A stretch of 38,061 nucleotides of DNA from Robbsia betulipollinis (GTDB taxonomy: Bacteria; Pseudomonadota; Gammaproteobacteria; Burkholderiales; Burkholderiaceae). The notes beneath the pieces are model-generated. The model did not search any database. It was given only the letters and a program-made list of their open reading frames with translations, and was not told where the DNA came from. The stretch is taken from positions 1-38,061 of the forward strand of contig NZ_JAPMXC010000014.1 of NCBI RefSeq assembly GCF_026624755.1. The letters are read 5' to 3'. The stretch's first letter is position 1. Each line of letters starts with the position of its first letter. The position numbers and the translations under genes were made by a program. Below are positions 1-7,349 of this stretch, piece after piece.

Positions 1-1
1 A

Positions 2-268
2 CGCGTGTGGGTGCATCACTTCATCAATTGGTACAACCACGAGCATCGCCATAGTGCGATACGGTTCGTCGCACCCGCTCAACGCCATGCGGCAGAGGAT
101 GCGCTGATTCTTGAAAAACGCAAACAGCTCTATGAACTTGCACGGCAGCAACACCCGGCACGATGGTCTGGCCAACTGCGCAACTGGCAACCTATTGGCA
201 GTGTCTGGCTTAATCCGCGAACAGATCACGAAATGCGAAGCATCTTGCCTGAATTAGAGGCCGCGTAG
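2..268 (+). CDS. IS3-family transposase OrfB, C-terminal part (cut by window start)
   Basis: This is the last ~88 residues of an IS3-family DDE transposase; the catalytic core lies outside the window. The visible part starts with the conserved WYNHEHRHSAIRF segment, in which residues after the final catalytic glutamate form the rve_3 region. It continues with the ARWSGQLRNWQPIG tail typical of OrfB proteins. It ends at a TAG at 266-268. The IS right end is probably near 299, because the segment ending in ttgacagtcaccg resembles IS3 terminal repeats. The element appears to have cut into the next gene. Confidence 0.85.
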   Translation, partial: RVWVHHFINWYNHEHRHSAIRFVAPAQRHAAEDALILEKRKQLYELARQQHPARWSGQLRNWQPIGSVWLNPRTDHEMRSILPELEAA

Positions 269-285
269 ATCACGTTCCAACTACC

Positions 286-735
286 TTGACAGTCACCGTC
301 CCCTTGTCGCCCGCAGCGGTACAAAGCACGTCGCTCAAACACCACCTGGCCTTCGTTAGTTGGCAAGGCGGCACAGCATCCATGACGCAGGGCGGCGAAT
401 TGATGACCATGTTGTATCTGACGTATTTGTTCCTAGGCGACGAACTGACTCGTGAAGGATTGGCAATCATGGTGGTCGTTGAGGAGGCGTTACAACGCGC
501 AGTGGTTCATGATTTTGAAGGGGAGGTAGCACGGCCCACACTTGATGAGCGTGCGTGTATGGCGGCGACGTTGGCCGAATATGACCGCTTACTTCGCCGA
601 ACGCCAACGTATTTGTTTGCCGCTGCCCGCTTGCACCTCCAAAAACTCTACACTGGCGATCGCGTGTTGACGCTAGCTGCCGTCTTGGCGACCGAGTGCG
701 ATGCCCCCCCCCCGCGTGATGAGGAAAGAAGATAA
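286..735 (+). pseudogene. Unknown protein, N-terminus replaced by IS end
   Basis: I do not recognise this family. The open frame codes for about 149 residues, but its only early start (TTG at 286) lies inside the end of the upstream IS3 element. The related sequence at 2031-2323 aligns only from about 307 onward. The original N-terminus has therefore probably been lost. Shared segments with the second copy are the AVQ motif, GGELM and the YLTYL segment. The 3' end carries a run of ten C (704-713), giving three prolines close to the stop. The product is soluble-looking, with no membrane segment. It may still be translated from a new start, but I treat it as truncated. Confidence 0.5.
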
Positions 736-864
736 GTCGGGAAAAAGCGGTGAAGCTGTTTGGTCAGCCAAATGCCGCCGCGCACCGGGGTGAATCTAGA
801 TCCGACGCTGTAACGTGTTTTCGCTGCAGGAAGGAGGGACGTCAATCAGTGCATGGGCGGAGGG

Positions 865-1428
865 TTACGAGGGTGACAAGTGCGCCTTCACCGCAGCAAC
901 ATACGCCGAATTGCCTGGACGTGGGGCATCAAGGGACGGCATCAAATTTCCGAACTCGCCATAGCCATCTGCTGCGAGCGCGGTGCGAATGTGGTGGGCG
1001 AAAGTATTTGGCAGTGTCTTGGCGCGAATCGCGAGCGTCACGCAATCGACGCATGCCTGGTCGAAAACCCGACTGATTTCGTACCCTTCTTCGCTGGTTC
1101 GGTTGAAAATAGTCTCAGCCAGCGTAAAAAACCGCCACAGCAAATCAGCGGCCTCACCGGGATGCACGTTGGCGACATCGTCGACAATCGCTAGGCGCAA
1201 GGCGTCGAGCTCAACGGCTGTTTCGGCGATGTCACGAGAAGTGAGAAACGTCGTTTGATCCAGAAGCGTGTCAAGCCACGTGGTGGCCGCGTCAAATATA
1301 TCTGCGTTGGCGTGAACCACCTCTGCGAAGTGCAGACGTCGGCCGATATCGGGATGCAACTCTGCCGTGTCGGCGAGAACCTTGTCCCGCCGGTCAGGGG
1401 GGATGGCCAACCGGGTCACTTTATGCAT
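865..1428 (-). CDS. DUF6880-like protein, copy 1
   Basis: A 187-residue, mainly helical and soluble protein of unknown function. Its central part (about residues 20-130) contains the LLWRFFTLAETIF block that I associate with DUF6880-type proteins; this is recall, not a search result. It lies 61 bases downstream of the DUF6933-type gene on the same strand, so the two are probably co-transcribed. A diverged copy of the pair, in the same order and strand, is at 11392-12516. The start ATG at 1426-1428 aligns with the copy-2 start (MHK versus MDK). No signal peptide or catalytic motif is visible. Confidence 0.7.
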   Translation of the reverse strand: MHKVTRLAIPPDRRDKVLADTAELHPDIGRRLHFAEVVHANADIFDAATTWLDTLLDQTTFLTSRDIAETAVELDALRLAIVDDVANVHPGEAADLLWRFFTLAETIFNRTSEEGYEISRVFDQACVDCVTLAIRAKTLPNTFAHHIRTALAADGYGEFGNLMPSLDAPRPGNSAYVAAVKAHLSPS

Positions 1429-1489
1429 AGCGCGATGCCTCTTCAGTTATTTCAATAAAAAGCTCGACGATCGCAAGAAAGATCAGTGG

Positions 1490-1996
1490 TCAATGCATCG
1501 CTGCGCCGCTTGCGCCAATGGCTGTGATCAAATCAGATGGGCTTTGGTAGCGAATCGGAGCGCAAGGCGTGTTCGCCAACGCCAAAGCAATGCGTGGGAG
1601 ATCGTCGGATCCGTCATGCTGCTTATGCACTTCGGCTAAGAACGTGAAGTCGCTCAAACTGCCCAGTACACTCCGATTGGCGGTCTTAAGCAGCTGATGC
1701 TGGTTGAGCTGCCGTATTTCGGCGTCGATCTGATGGGCAAGCCATCGGTGAGCCGTTAGAACATTAGCCAGATGCGCGGGAAATCGCGTCGCTAGCGTTT
1801 TTGCGGGCGCGAGTGGCATAAGCACCGGCAACAAAGTGCGTTCATTCACCAGTAACGCGACTTGCGGCTTCCAAAATAGCATTGTGGCATACCAAGTGGC
1901 GAGATGGGTGCCGCTGTCAGCGGCGGGCACCGGACTGATGGAAGGTTTCTCGCCGATGCGATCCAGCAGTTTCTTGGTGCAATGTAGGCGCAGCAT
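1490..1996 (-). CDS. DUF6933-type protein, copy 1
   Basis: A 168-residue protein opening with MLRLHCTKKLLDRIG, followed by a WYATMLF segment and an LLVNERTLLP segment, the usual order in DUF6933 proteins. Function is unknown; members are small cytoplasmic proteins often found singly or in small cassettes. It is the first gene of a leftward two-gene unit with the DUF6880-like gene. The paralogue at 12016-12516 is about 60% identical by eye and nearly equal in length, which supports both as real genes. Upstream lies the divergent remnant of an unknown gene at 2031-2323. Confidence 0.8.
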   Translation of the reverse strand: MLRLHCTKKLLDRIGEKPSISPVPAADSGTHLATWYATMLFWKPQVALLVNERTLLPVLMPLAPAKTLATRFPAHLANVLTAHRWLAHQIDAEIRQLNQHQLLKTANRSVLGSLSDFTFLAEVHKQHDGSDDLPRIALALANTPCAPIRYQSPSDLITAIGASGAAMH

Positions 1997-2030
1997 GGTG
2001 GCGAGCTAAATTGAGGTAATACGATTTTAC

Positions 2031-2323
2031 ATGCGCTTGGATTATGCAGAGCCCGGCAAATTCGACAATTCCGCAAGTGCAACCGACGGCTATGTCGTCG
2101 TCGAACCGCCGCCGTTGGGCCACGCGCGAGCCGTGAAAATAAAGCAGACTTGCTCTGCTTTTCGCCGACAGCGGTACAAACGCGTTGCCCCAACACTATT
2201 TGGGTTTGCGCATTGGGGAACTGCACGGCATCGATCACGCAACGCGGCGAACTCATGATCATTCCATATTTGACGTATTTGCTGCGTGACCCCGAGTTGA
2301 CGCATGACGAACAAAGTAGATAA
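2031..2323 (+). pseudogene. Second, decayed copy of the unknown gene at 286-735
   Basis: The stretch aligns in protein and DNA with 307-735. Shared blocks are SPTAVQ versus SPAAVQ, then GELM and YLTYL. It must be read in a second frame after about 2160 (a frameshift in the gctttt run). It then jumps from the ELTHD position straight to the last codons, so the middle of the gene is deleted. Similarity continues past the stop codon (aagcggtg at about 2330 and 745), showing a DNA duplication rather than chance. It diverges from the neighbouring DUF6933 gene and is probably non-functional. It may preserve the 5' end missing from copy 1. Confidence 0.5.
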
Positions 2324-2367
2324 AACGGCATAAAGCGGTGGGTCTGTTCGGGCTGCGGAACGGCACA

Positions 2368-2511
2368 ATGGACACTTTGATGGTTGGCAACGATCTTGGG
2401 CTAGGTCTCGCTTTGGACCACATCGCTATACGCACAGGTAAGCAATCTGTACTTGAAGGGCGGCAGCGTTTTATTGGCGGCGACATTATTAAACAACGTC
2501 GGAAGATCTGA
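2368..2511 (+). CDS. Possible 47-residue peptide, unknown
   Basis: A short open frame from ATG 2368 to TGA 2511 encodes a mixed-charge peptide ending in GGDIIKQRRKI. There is no convincing ribosome binding site and I recognise no family. It lies between the decayed unknown gene and the first hairpin upstream of the DUF1016 gene. It could equally be the end of a degraded gene. Composition looks protein-like, which is the only support. Confidence 0.22.
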   Translation: MDTLMVGNDLGLGLALDHIAIRTGKQSVLEGRQRFIGGDIIKQRRKI

Positions 2512-2529
2512 CTATGGTGAGGGAACGGC

Positions 2530-2556
2530 AATTCTCTCCGCACCGCGGAGAGAATT
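2530..2556. repeat. Perfect hairpin upstream of the DUF1016 gene
   Basis: Two 12-base arms (aattctctccgc and its complement) flank the loop acc. It lies 84 bases before the DUF1016 start codon. A nearly identical hairpin with 13-base arms lies inside that gene at 2932-2960. It is not followed by a T-run, so it is not a standard terminator. Confidence 0.85.
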
Positions 2557-2639
2557 CAACGCGGCAGTTTATTATTACGTCAGCGCGCCGTTTGCATTAA
2601 GGTGACTCCTCGCCTCTTATGCATTAAAGCCCAACACCG

Positions 2640-3680
2640 ATGCCTTGTCTTATGACCCAATTAGTTCCTACACCATTGCTTGACGACGTAAGACAGCTTA
2701 TTGACGACGCTCGGGCTCGTGCAGCATCCGTGGTCAACGCTGAGCTGACCCTGCTTTACTGGAAAGTCGGCGGTCGAATTCGCACCACTGTCCTCAGTGG
2801 CAGCCGGGCGGCATACGGTCAAGAAATACTTCCCGCGTTGGCGCGTCGCCTAAAGGCTGAATATGGCCGCGGGTGGAGTGAACAGCAGCTGCGACACTGC
2901 TTGCGTGTGGCGGAGGTTTTTCCAGATGAAGCAATTCTCTCCGCAGTGCGGAGAGAATTGAGCTGGACGCATATCAAGGCGCTGATCTATATCGACGATT
3001 CGCTCAAACGCGACTTCTATATCGAACTATGCCGTCTAGAGCGGTGGTCATCACGCCAACTGCAGGAACGCGTCCAATCTATGCTGTTTGAACGAAGTGC
3101 GCTGTCACGGCAATCCGAAGAAGTGATCAAGGGCGAAATCGCAGAATTACGAGCGTCGCAGCAGATAACGCCTTCGCTGGTGTTGAAGGACCCGTACATC
3201 CTGGACTTTCTGGGTTTAAACGATCGCTATCTTGAGCGCGATTTAGAGGATGCCATTCTCCGGGAAATGGAGCATTTTTTACTAGAATTGGGCGCTGGAT
3301 TTACGTTCGTTGCCCGTCAAAAGCGTCTTTTGATTGATGACGATGATTTTTACATTGATCTCCTATTTTACAACCGCAAGCTGAAACGGCTTGTCGCGGT
3401 CGAATTGAAGCTGGGCGCTTTCAAGGCTGAGCACAAAAGCCAAATGGAGCTATATTTGCGTTGGCTCGCGAAGCATGAACAGGAGCCTGGTGAAGCCTCT
3501 CCGATCGGGATCATCTTGTGCGCCGGCAAGAAGCAAGAGCAAATCGAATTGCTCGAATTAGACAAAAGCGGCATTCACGTCGCCGAGTACCTCACCGTTT
3601 TGCCACCCCGCGAAGCATTGGCGGCCAAGTTGCACCAAGCGATCGCTCTCGCCCGAGAACGACTGAAGTCCAACTCGTGA
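2640..3680 (+). CDS. PDDEXK nuclease-domain protein, DUF1016/YhcG family
   Basis: A 346-residue protein with two domains: an N-terminal DUF1016 helical domain (about residues 10-150, with LLYWKVGGRI and ELSWTHIKAL) and a C-terminal YhcG-type nuclease domain (about 180-335). Putative catalytic residues are D240 in FYIDLLFY and E255/K257 in VAVELKLGAF, matching a PD-(D/E)xK core. The family is linked to genome defence and frequently sits beside type I restriction genes, as here with hsdM 940 bases downstream. Length is normal for the family. Start at 2640 or an ATG at 2652; neither has a clear ribosome binding site. Codons around 2932-2960 (AILSAVRRELSW) form a perfect hairpin in the mRNA. Confidence 0.9.
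   Translation: MPCLMTQLVPTPLLDDVRQLIDDARARAASVVNAELTLLYWKVGGRIRTTVLSGSRAAYGQEILPALARRLKAEYGRGWSEQQLRHCLRVAEVFPDEAILSAVRRELSWTHIKALIYIDDSLKRDFYIELCRLERWSSRQLQERVQSMLFERSALSRQSEEVIKGEIAELRASQQITPSLVLKDPYILDFLGLNDRYLERDLEDAILREMEHFLLELGAGFTFVARQKRLLIDDDDFYIDLLFYNRKLKRLVAVELKLGAFKAEHKSQMELYLRWLAKHEQEPGEASPIGIILCAGKKQEQIELLELDKSGIHVAEYLTVLPPREALAAKLHQAIALARERLKSNS
2932..2960. repeat. Perfect hairpin inside the DUF1016 coding region
   Basis: Thirteen-base arms (caattctctccgc and its complement) around the loop agt, encoding residues near 98-107 of the DUF1016 protein. Twelve bases of each arm are identical to the hairpin at 2530-2556. Both lie on the sense strand of the same transcription unit, if transcription starts before 2530. 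Confidence 0.85.
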
Positions 3681-3788
3681 GATCTACGCTTGGCCGTTGC
3701 TTGAGCCGAGAAAGCGGGACTTCTGCTGTGTATAAATCCGAAGAGCGTGAAGTCACCACTAGCAGTACCGATTACTCACCGGCGACGC

Positions 3789-4131
3789 TATGTGCTATCT
3801 CGACTTCAACGCTTGGGTCGGCATCAAGGTTTCGACGGACGAGCGCAAGGCAACGCAGGTTAAGGTGCACCATGGATTGACGCGCGTCCACCGCGACTTT
3901 TTGTTTGCCCCCGTGAAGCCGGGTGCGGGTACGCCGGCAGGGGAGCGAGCCAGCTTTATGTTGAAGCTTGACATAGCAGCCGGGCTGCGGCTTTGTGAAA
4001 TGGCTGCCGCCACTTTGGGCGCGATGCAGCCGAAGTGGGTCGATGATGAGCTTGGCACCGCCTGGAAGTTGATCGTCATCGGTAAGCGATCAAAGCTCAG
4101 AACGGCAACAATGGAGGCATTGCGCCGCTAA
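3789..4131 (+). pseudogene. Middle fragment of a large tyrosine recombinase
   Basis: The open stretch starting with MCYLDFNAWVGIKV matches residues about 385-500 of the full recombinase at 32247-34118 (MRYLDFNAWTGVRK). It includes the first catalytic-arginine region (AAGLRLCEM here, ATGLRLSEM there) and VDDELGTAW. It has lost five or so codons before MEALRR and ends at a stop immediately after. The N-terminal half and the H-R-Y half of the catalytic domain are absent, so it cannot be active. It marks an earlier recombinase insertion or rearrangement between the DUF1016 gene and hsdM. Confidence 0.8.
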
Positions 4132-4621
4132 CCGTTTAACATAAGACATGTTGCAGGTCGAATTCAACATTCTCGCGACGGCGGCTTTTCGGCCTTTGCG
4201 GCCACTTGGCACTATGGCCGCCGACGACCGGAATAAGCCACGAAGCAGACATAGCCAGATGAAAAGGCGGGATTTCGATCTGGTGGTCGGATATCGGCCA
4301 CAAGGGGCCATTGCTGGAGCAAATTTCTTAGTCTCTCGAAGGTCTCGAGCGAATCAGAAGCGGTCGTTCGTCGTGGATGTCGTGAGCCCGTTGGAGCGGC
4401 TGCTCTTTTAAGTAAACGGAATGTCGCTTCTGATCTGTCAGCGAGCACTGGCAGGGCCTGCTCGGCGGTCGAAACGATAAGTGCCGGGGCCATGCGCCTA
4501 CGCCAACAACGCAGATCGTTCTCTCCCACATAATCGACGAGCATTTCGCGTAAAATCGAGCAAACTCCAGCCTCACGCGTTTATCCGCTTTGAGGCCATT
4601 TATCTCAAAAAGTATATATCG
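4132..4621. other. 490-base gap before hsdM, no gene supported
   Basis: Short open frames exist on both strands (for example 4148-4411 plus), but none shows a recognisable domain, a good start site or a paralogue in the window. The hsdM promoter must lie here or further upstream. An in-frame extension of hsdM to 4481 is open but unlike HsdM sequences. Confidence 0.5.
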
Positions 4622-6160
4622 ATGCTTATTGGCGCACTACGCAATCAAGTCGACTCCATCTGGAATGCCTTCTGGTCGGGCGGGATTTCAAATCCGCTCG
4701 AGGTCATGGAGCAATTTACCTACTTGCTGTTCCTGCGTCGTCTGGATGATATCCATACGCTGGAAGAGCGCAAAGCCACGGTCACGAGGAAGCCGATGAC
4801 TCGGCGCATCTTCCCCGACGGCGCCGACTCCGGCGGACGACCCTACGATGACATGCGCTGGTCGCGCTTCAAGCACTTTGCCGCGCCGGACATGTTCACG
4901 CTAATCGATAAGCACGTGTTTCCGTTTCTGCGCACGATGAATGTGAATGGCTCGACCTACGCGCATCATATGCGAGACGCGCGCTTCACCATTCCGACGC
5001 CGGGTTTGCTGGCCAAGGTCGTGGACATGCTCGACCATGTGCCGATGGACGATCGCGACACGAAGGGAGATCTCTACGAATACATGCTCGGCAAGATTGC
5101 GAGCGCCGGGCAGAACGGCCAGTTCCGCACGCCGAGGCACATCATCCAGTTGATGGTCGAACTCACTGCGCCCGCGCCGGCGGATGTGATCTGCGATCCG
5201 GCCAGCGGTACATGCGGGTTTCTGGTGGCAGCGGGCGAATATCTGCGTGAGAAGCATCCTGCGATGTTCCGGAATGCCGTTGAACGCGAGCACTTCCACC
5301 ACGGCATGTTCCACGGCTACGACTTCGATAACACGATGCTGCGAATCGGCAGCATGAACATGGCGCTGCATGGTGTCGACAATCCGGACGTGCGTTACAA
5401 GGATTCGCTCGCGCAAGGTCATGCGGAGGACGATGAGAAGTATTCGCTGATTCTTGCTAATCCGCCGTTTGCCGGTTCGCTGGATTTTGAGAATACGGCC
5501 AAGGACTTGTTGAGCATCGTCAAGACGAAGAAGACGGAACTGCTGTTTCTCGCGCTGTTTCTGCGATTGTTGAAGACGGGTGGACGCGCGGCGGTCATCG
5601 TGCCGGATGGAGTGCTGTTTGGGTCAAGCAAGGCGCACAAGGAATTGCGGCGGATGATCGTCGAAGATCAGAAGCTCGATGCGATCGTTTCATTGCCCTC
5701 GGGCGCGTTCAAGCCTTACGCAGGTGTGTCTACTGCGATTTTGCTTTTCACGAAGACCAATTCGGGTGGCACGGATCACGTGTGGTTCTACGACATGGAA
5801 GCCGACGGGCGCAGTCTCGATGACAAGCGTCAGCCGTTATTGAGCGAGGACAAGCTTGGCGTTGCGCCCGCGACGCCGTTGACGGACGCGGAGCACGATA
5901 AGAACAACTTGCCGGATGTGCTCGCGCGGTGGAATGCGCGTGAGACTTCGGAACGGAAGCGCGCGCGCACAGAGCAGAGCTTCTGCGTGGCGAAGGCGGA
6001 CATCGCGGCGCAGGGTTATGACCTGTCGATCAATCGGTATAAGGAAGTAATGCACGAGGCGGTCGAGCATTTGCCGCCGCTGGAAATTCTGGCAAAGTTG
6101 AATGCGCTGGAGGCGGAGATTCAGGCGGGGATGAAGGAGCTTGCGGGGATGTTGAAGTGA
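4622..6160 (+). CDS. hsdM: Type I restriction-modification system DNA methyltransferase subunit HsdM
   Basis: A 513-residue N6-adenine methyltransferase subunit. Domains: N-terminal HsdM_N helical bundle (about 5-140, IWNAFWSGGISNPLEVMEQ), then the methylase fold with GQFRTPRHI, SAM-binding motif I DPASGTCGF (192-200) and catalytic motif IV NPPF (280-283). With two HsdS-bound copies it methylates the host target; with HsdR it forms the restriction complex. I chose ATG 4622 (MLIGALRNQVDSIWNAFW) because the upstream 47 in-frame residues do not resemble the family. No strong ribosome binding site is visible. The stop overlaps the hsdS GTG start by four bases, indicating coupled translation. Confidence 0.95.
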   Translation: MLIGALRNQVDSIWNAFWSGGISNPLEVMEQFTYLLFLRRLDDIHTLEERKATVTRKPMTRRIFPDGADSGGRPYDDMRWSRFKHFAAPDMFTLIDKHVFPFLRTMNVNGSTYAHHMRDARFTIPTPGLLAKVVDMLDHVPMDDRDTKGDLYEYMLGKIASAGQNGQFRTPRHIIQLMVELTAPAPADVICDPASGTCGFLVAAGEYLREKHPAMFRNAVEREHFHHGMFHGYDFDNTMLRIGSMNMALHGVDNPDVRYKDSLAQGHAEDDEKYSLILANPPFAGSLDFENTAKDLLSIVKTKKTELLFLALFLRLLKTGGRAAVIVPDGVLFGSSKAHKELRRMIVEDQKLDAIVSLPSGAFKPYAGVSTAILLFTKTNSGGTDHVWFYDMEADGRSLDDKRQPLLSEDKLGVAPATPLTDAEHDKNNLPDVLARWNARETSERKRARTEQSFCVAKADIAAQGYDLSINRYKEVMHEAVEHLPPLEILAKLNALEAEIQAGMKELAGMLK

Positions 6161-7335
6161 AAGGTTTCTCGATGTGCGCAATGCAAGATCTGGTGCTCGG
6201 CGGTCCGAAGGCTAGGCCTAGCGGACCTACGACGCCGACGTGGTTGCTCAACCTAGATCAAGTGGAATCCGGGAGCGGACGCGTTCTCAAAAAGGAGTTT
6301 GTCGCACCCGGCGACTTAGGACCGTCTGTTCATCGATTTGAGAAAGGTACCGTACTGTATTCGAAGCTTCGACCATATTTGAATAAAGTCGTTGTCGCGG
6401 ACCAAAGCGGCTATGCGACGACCGAATTGGTTCCAATGCGCTGCGATACGACTCGGGTTGTGCCGCAGTATCTTGCCTACTTTCTAAGGTCTCCACGTTT
6501 CTTGAGCTTTGCGTCGAACGTTGTAGCCGGCGCCAAAATGCCCCGGATGGTGATGAGCGAGTTCTGGAAATACGAAGTTCCCATTCCTTCGCTTGAAGAG
6601 CAACGCCGCATCGCCGAGATTCTCGATAAAGCCGACGCGCTGCGCGTCAAACGGCGCGAAACGCTCACGTACCTAGAGACATTGAAACAAGCAGTCTTCG
6701 AGGAGTTCTGGAAGTCCAGCCGAGGCAACGCGGTTGAATCTTTACTAGGAGAAATCGCAGACAAGACCAGAGGGTCGTTTGTGAATGGCCCATTCGGCAG
6801 CGATTTACTTACGAGCGAATTGCAGCTTGTCGGGGTTCCCGTTGTTTATATTCGTGATATTCGAGATGGTGAATATCTTCGTGTGAGCGAAGCGTGCGTT
6901 TCGGAGGAAAAAGCGAAAGCGTTGAGCGTATGCGAGGTCCGTCCTGGTGACGTCTTGGTGGCGAAGGTGGGTGATCCACCCGGCATCGCAGCAATCTACC
7001 CGTCCGGGCAGTCCAAGGCTATTATTACTCAGGATGTAATTCGCATTCGTGTCGATCAGAGACTGGTGCTCCCAGAGTTCATTCAGGCCTATCTCAATTC
7101 GGCACTTGGCAGACTAAGGATATCCGAGTTTACAGTGGCGGCAACCCGCGCTCGATTTTCCTTGGGAGATTTTAAGAAGATGCGCATCGAGTTGCCGCCG
7201 CTTGCTGCTCAGCAGGGCTTTGCTCGGAAGATTGAACAAATTTGTAAGATAAAGCTTGATTGCGAAGTGGATATGGCGAAGTCAGACAGCTTGTTCGCTT
7301 CGGTTCAACATGATGCCTTCGCCGGCACCCTATAA
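6157..7335 (+). CDS. hsdS: Type I restriction-modification system specificity subunit HsdS
   Basis: A 392-residue DNA-recognition subunit. Target-recognition domain 1 spans about 15-140. The central conserved segment IPSLEEQRRIAEILDKAD is at 143-160, followed by a coiled coil to about 180. Domain 2 runs from about 195 to 350, and a shorter distal repeat (LPPLAAQQGFARKIEQI) follows. The two domains recognise the two halves of a bipartite target and set the specificity of HsdM and HsdR. The GTG start at 6157 overlaps the hsdM stop. The C-terminal repeat is shorter than the central one but the protein looks complete. Target sequence cannot be predicted from this. Confidence 0.93.
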   Translation: MKGFSMCAMQDLVLGGPKARPSGPTTPTWLLNLDQVESGSGRVLKKEFVAPGDLGPSVHRFEKGTVLYSKLRPYLNKVVVADQSGYATTELVPMRCDTTRVVPQYLAYFLRSPRFLSFASNVVAGAKMPRMVMSEFWKYEVPIPSLEEQRRIAEILDKADALRVKRRETLTYLETLKQAVFEEFWKSSRGNAVESLLGEIADKTRGSFVNGPFGSDLLTSELQLVGVPVVYIRDIRDGEYLRVSEACVSEEKAKALSVCEVRPGDVLVAKVGDPPGIAAIYPSGQSKAIITQDVIRIRVDQRLVLPEFIQAYLNSALGRLRISEFTVAATRARFSLGDFKKMRIELPPLAAQQGFARKIEQICKIKLDCEVDMAKSDSLFASVQHDAFAGTL

Positions 7336-7349
7336 AAACAGCTAAAAAC

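Noticed and set aside
4148-4544. Overlapping open frames on both strands between the recombinase fragment and hsdM
   Set aside because: No domain, no ribosome binding site and strands compete; probably non-coding.
4481-4621. Upstream extension of hsdM
   Set aside because: The added 47 residues do not resemble HsdM, while MLIGALRNQVDSIWNAFW is the family start.
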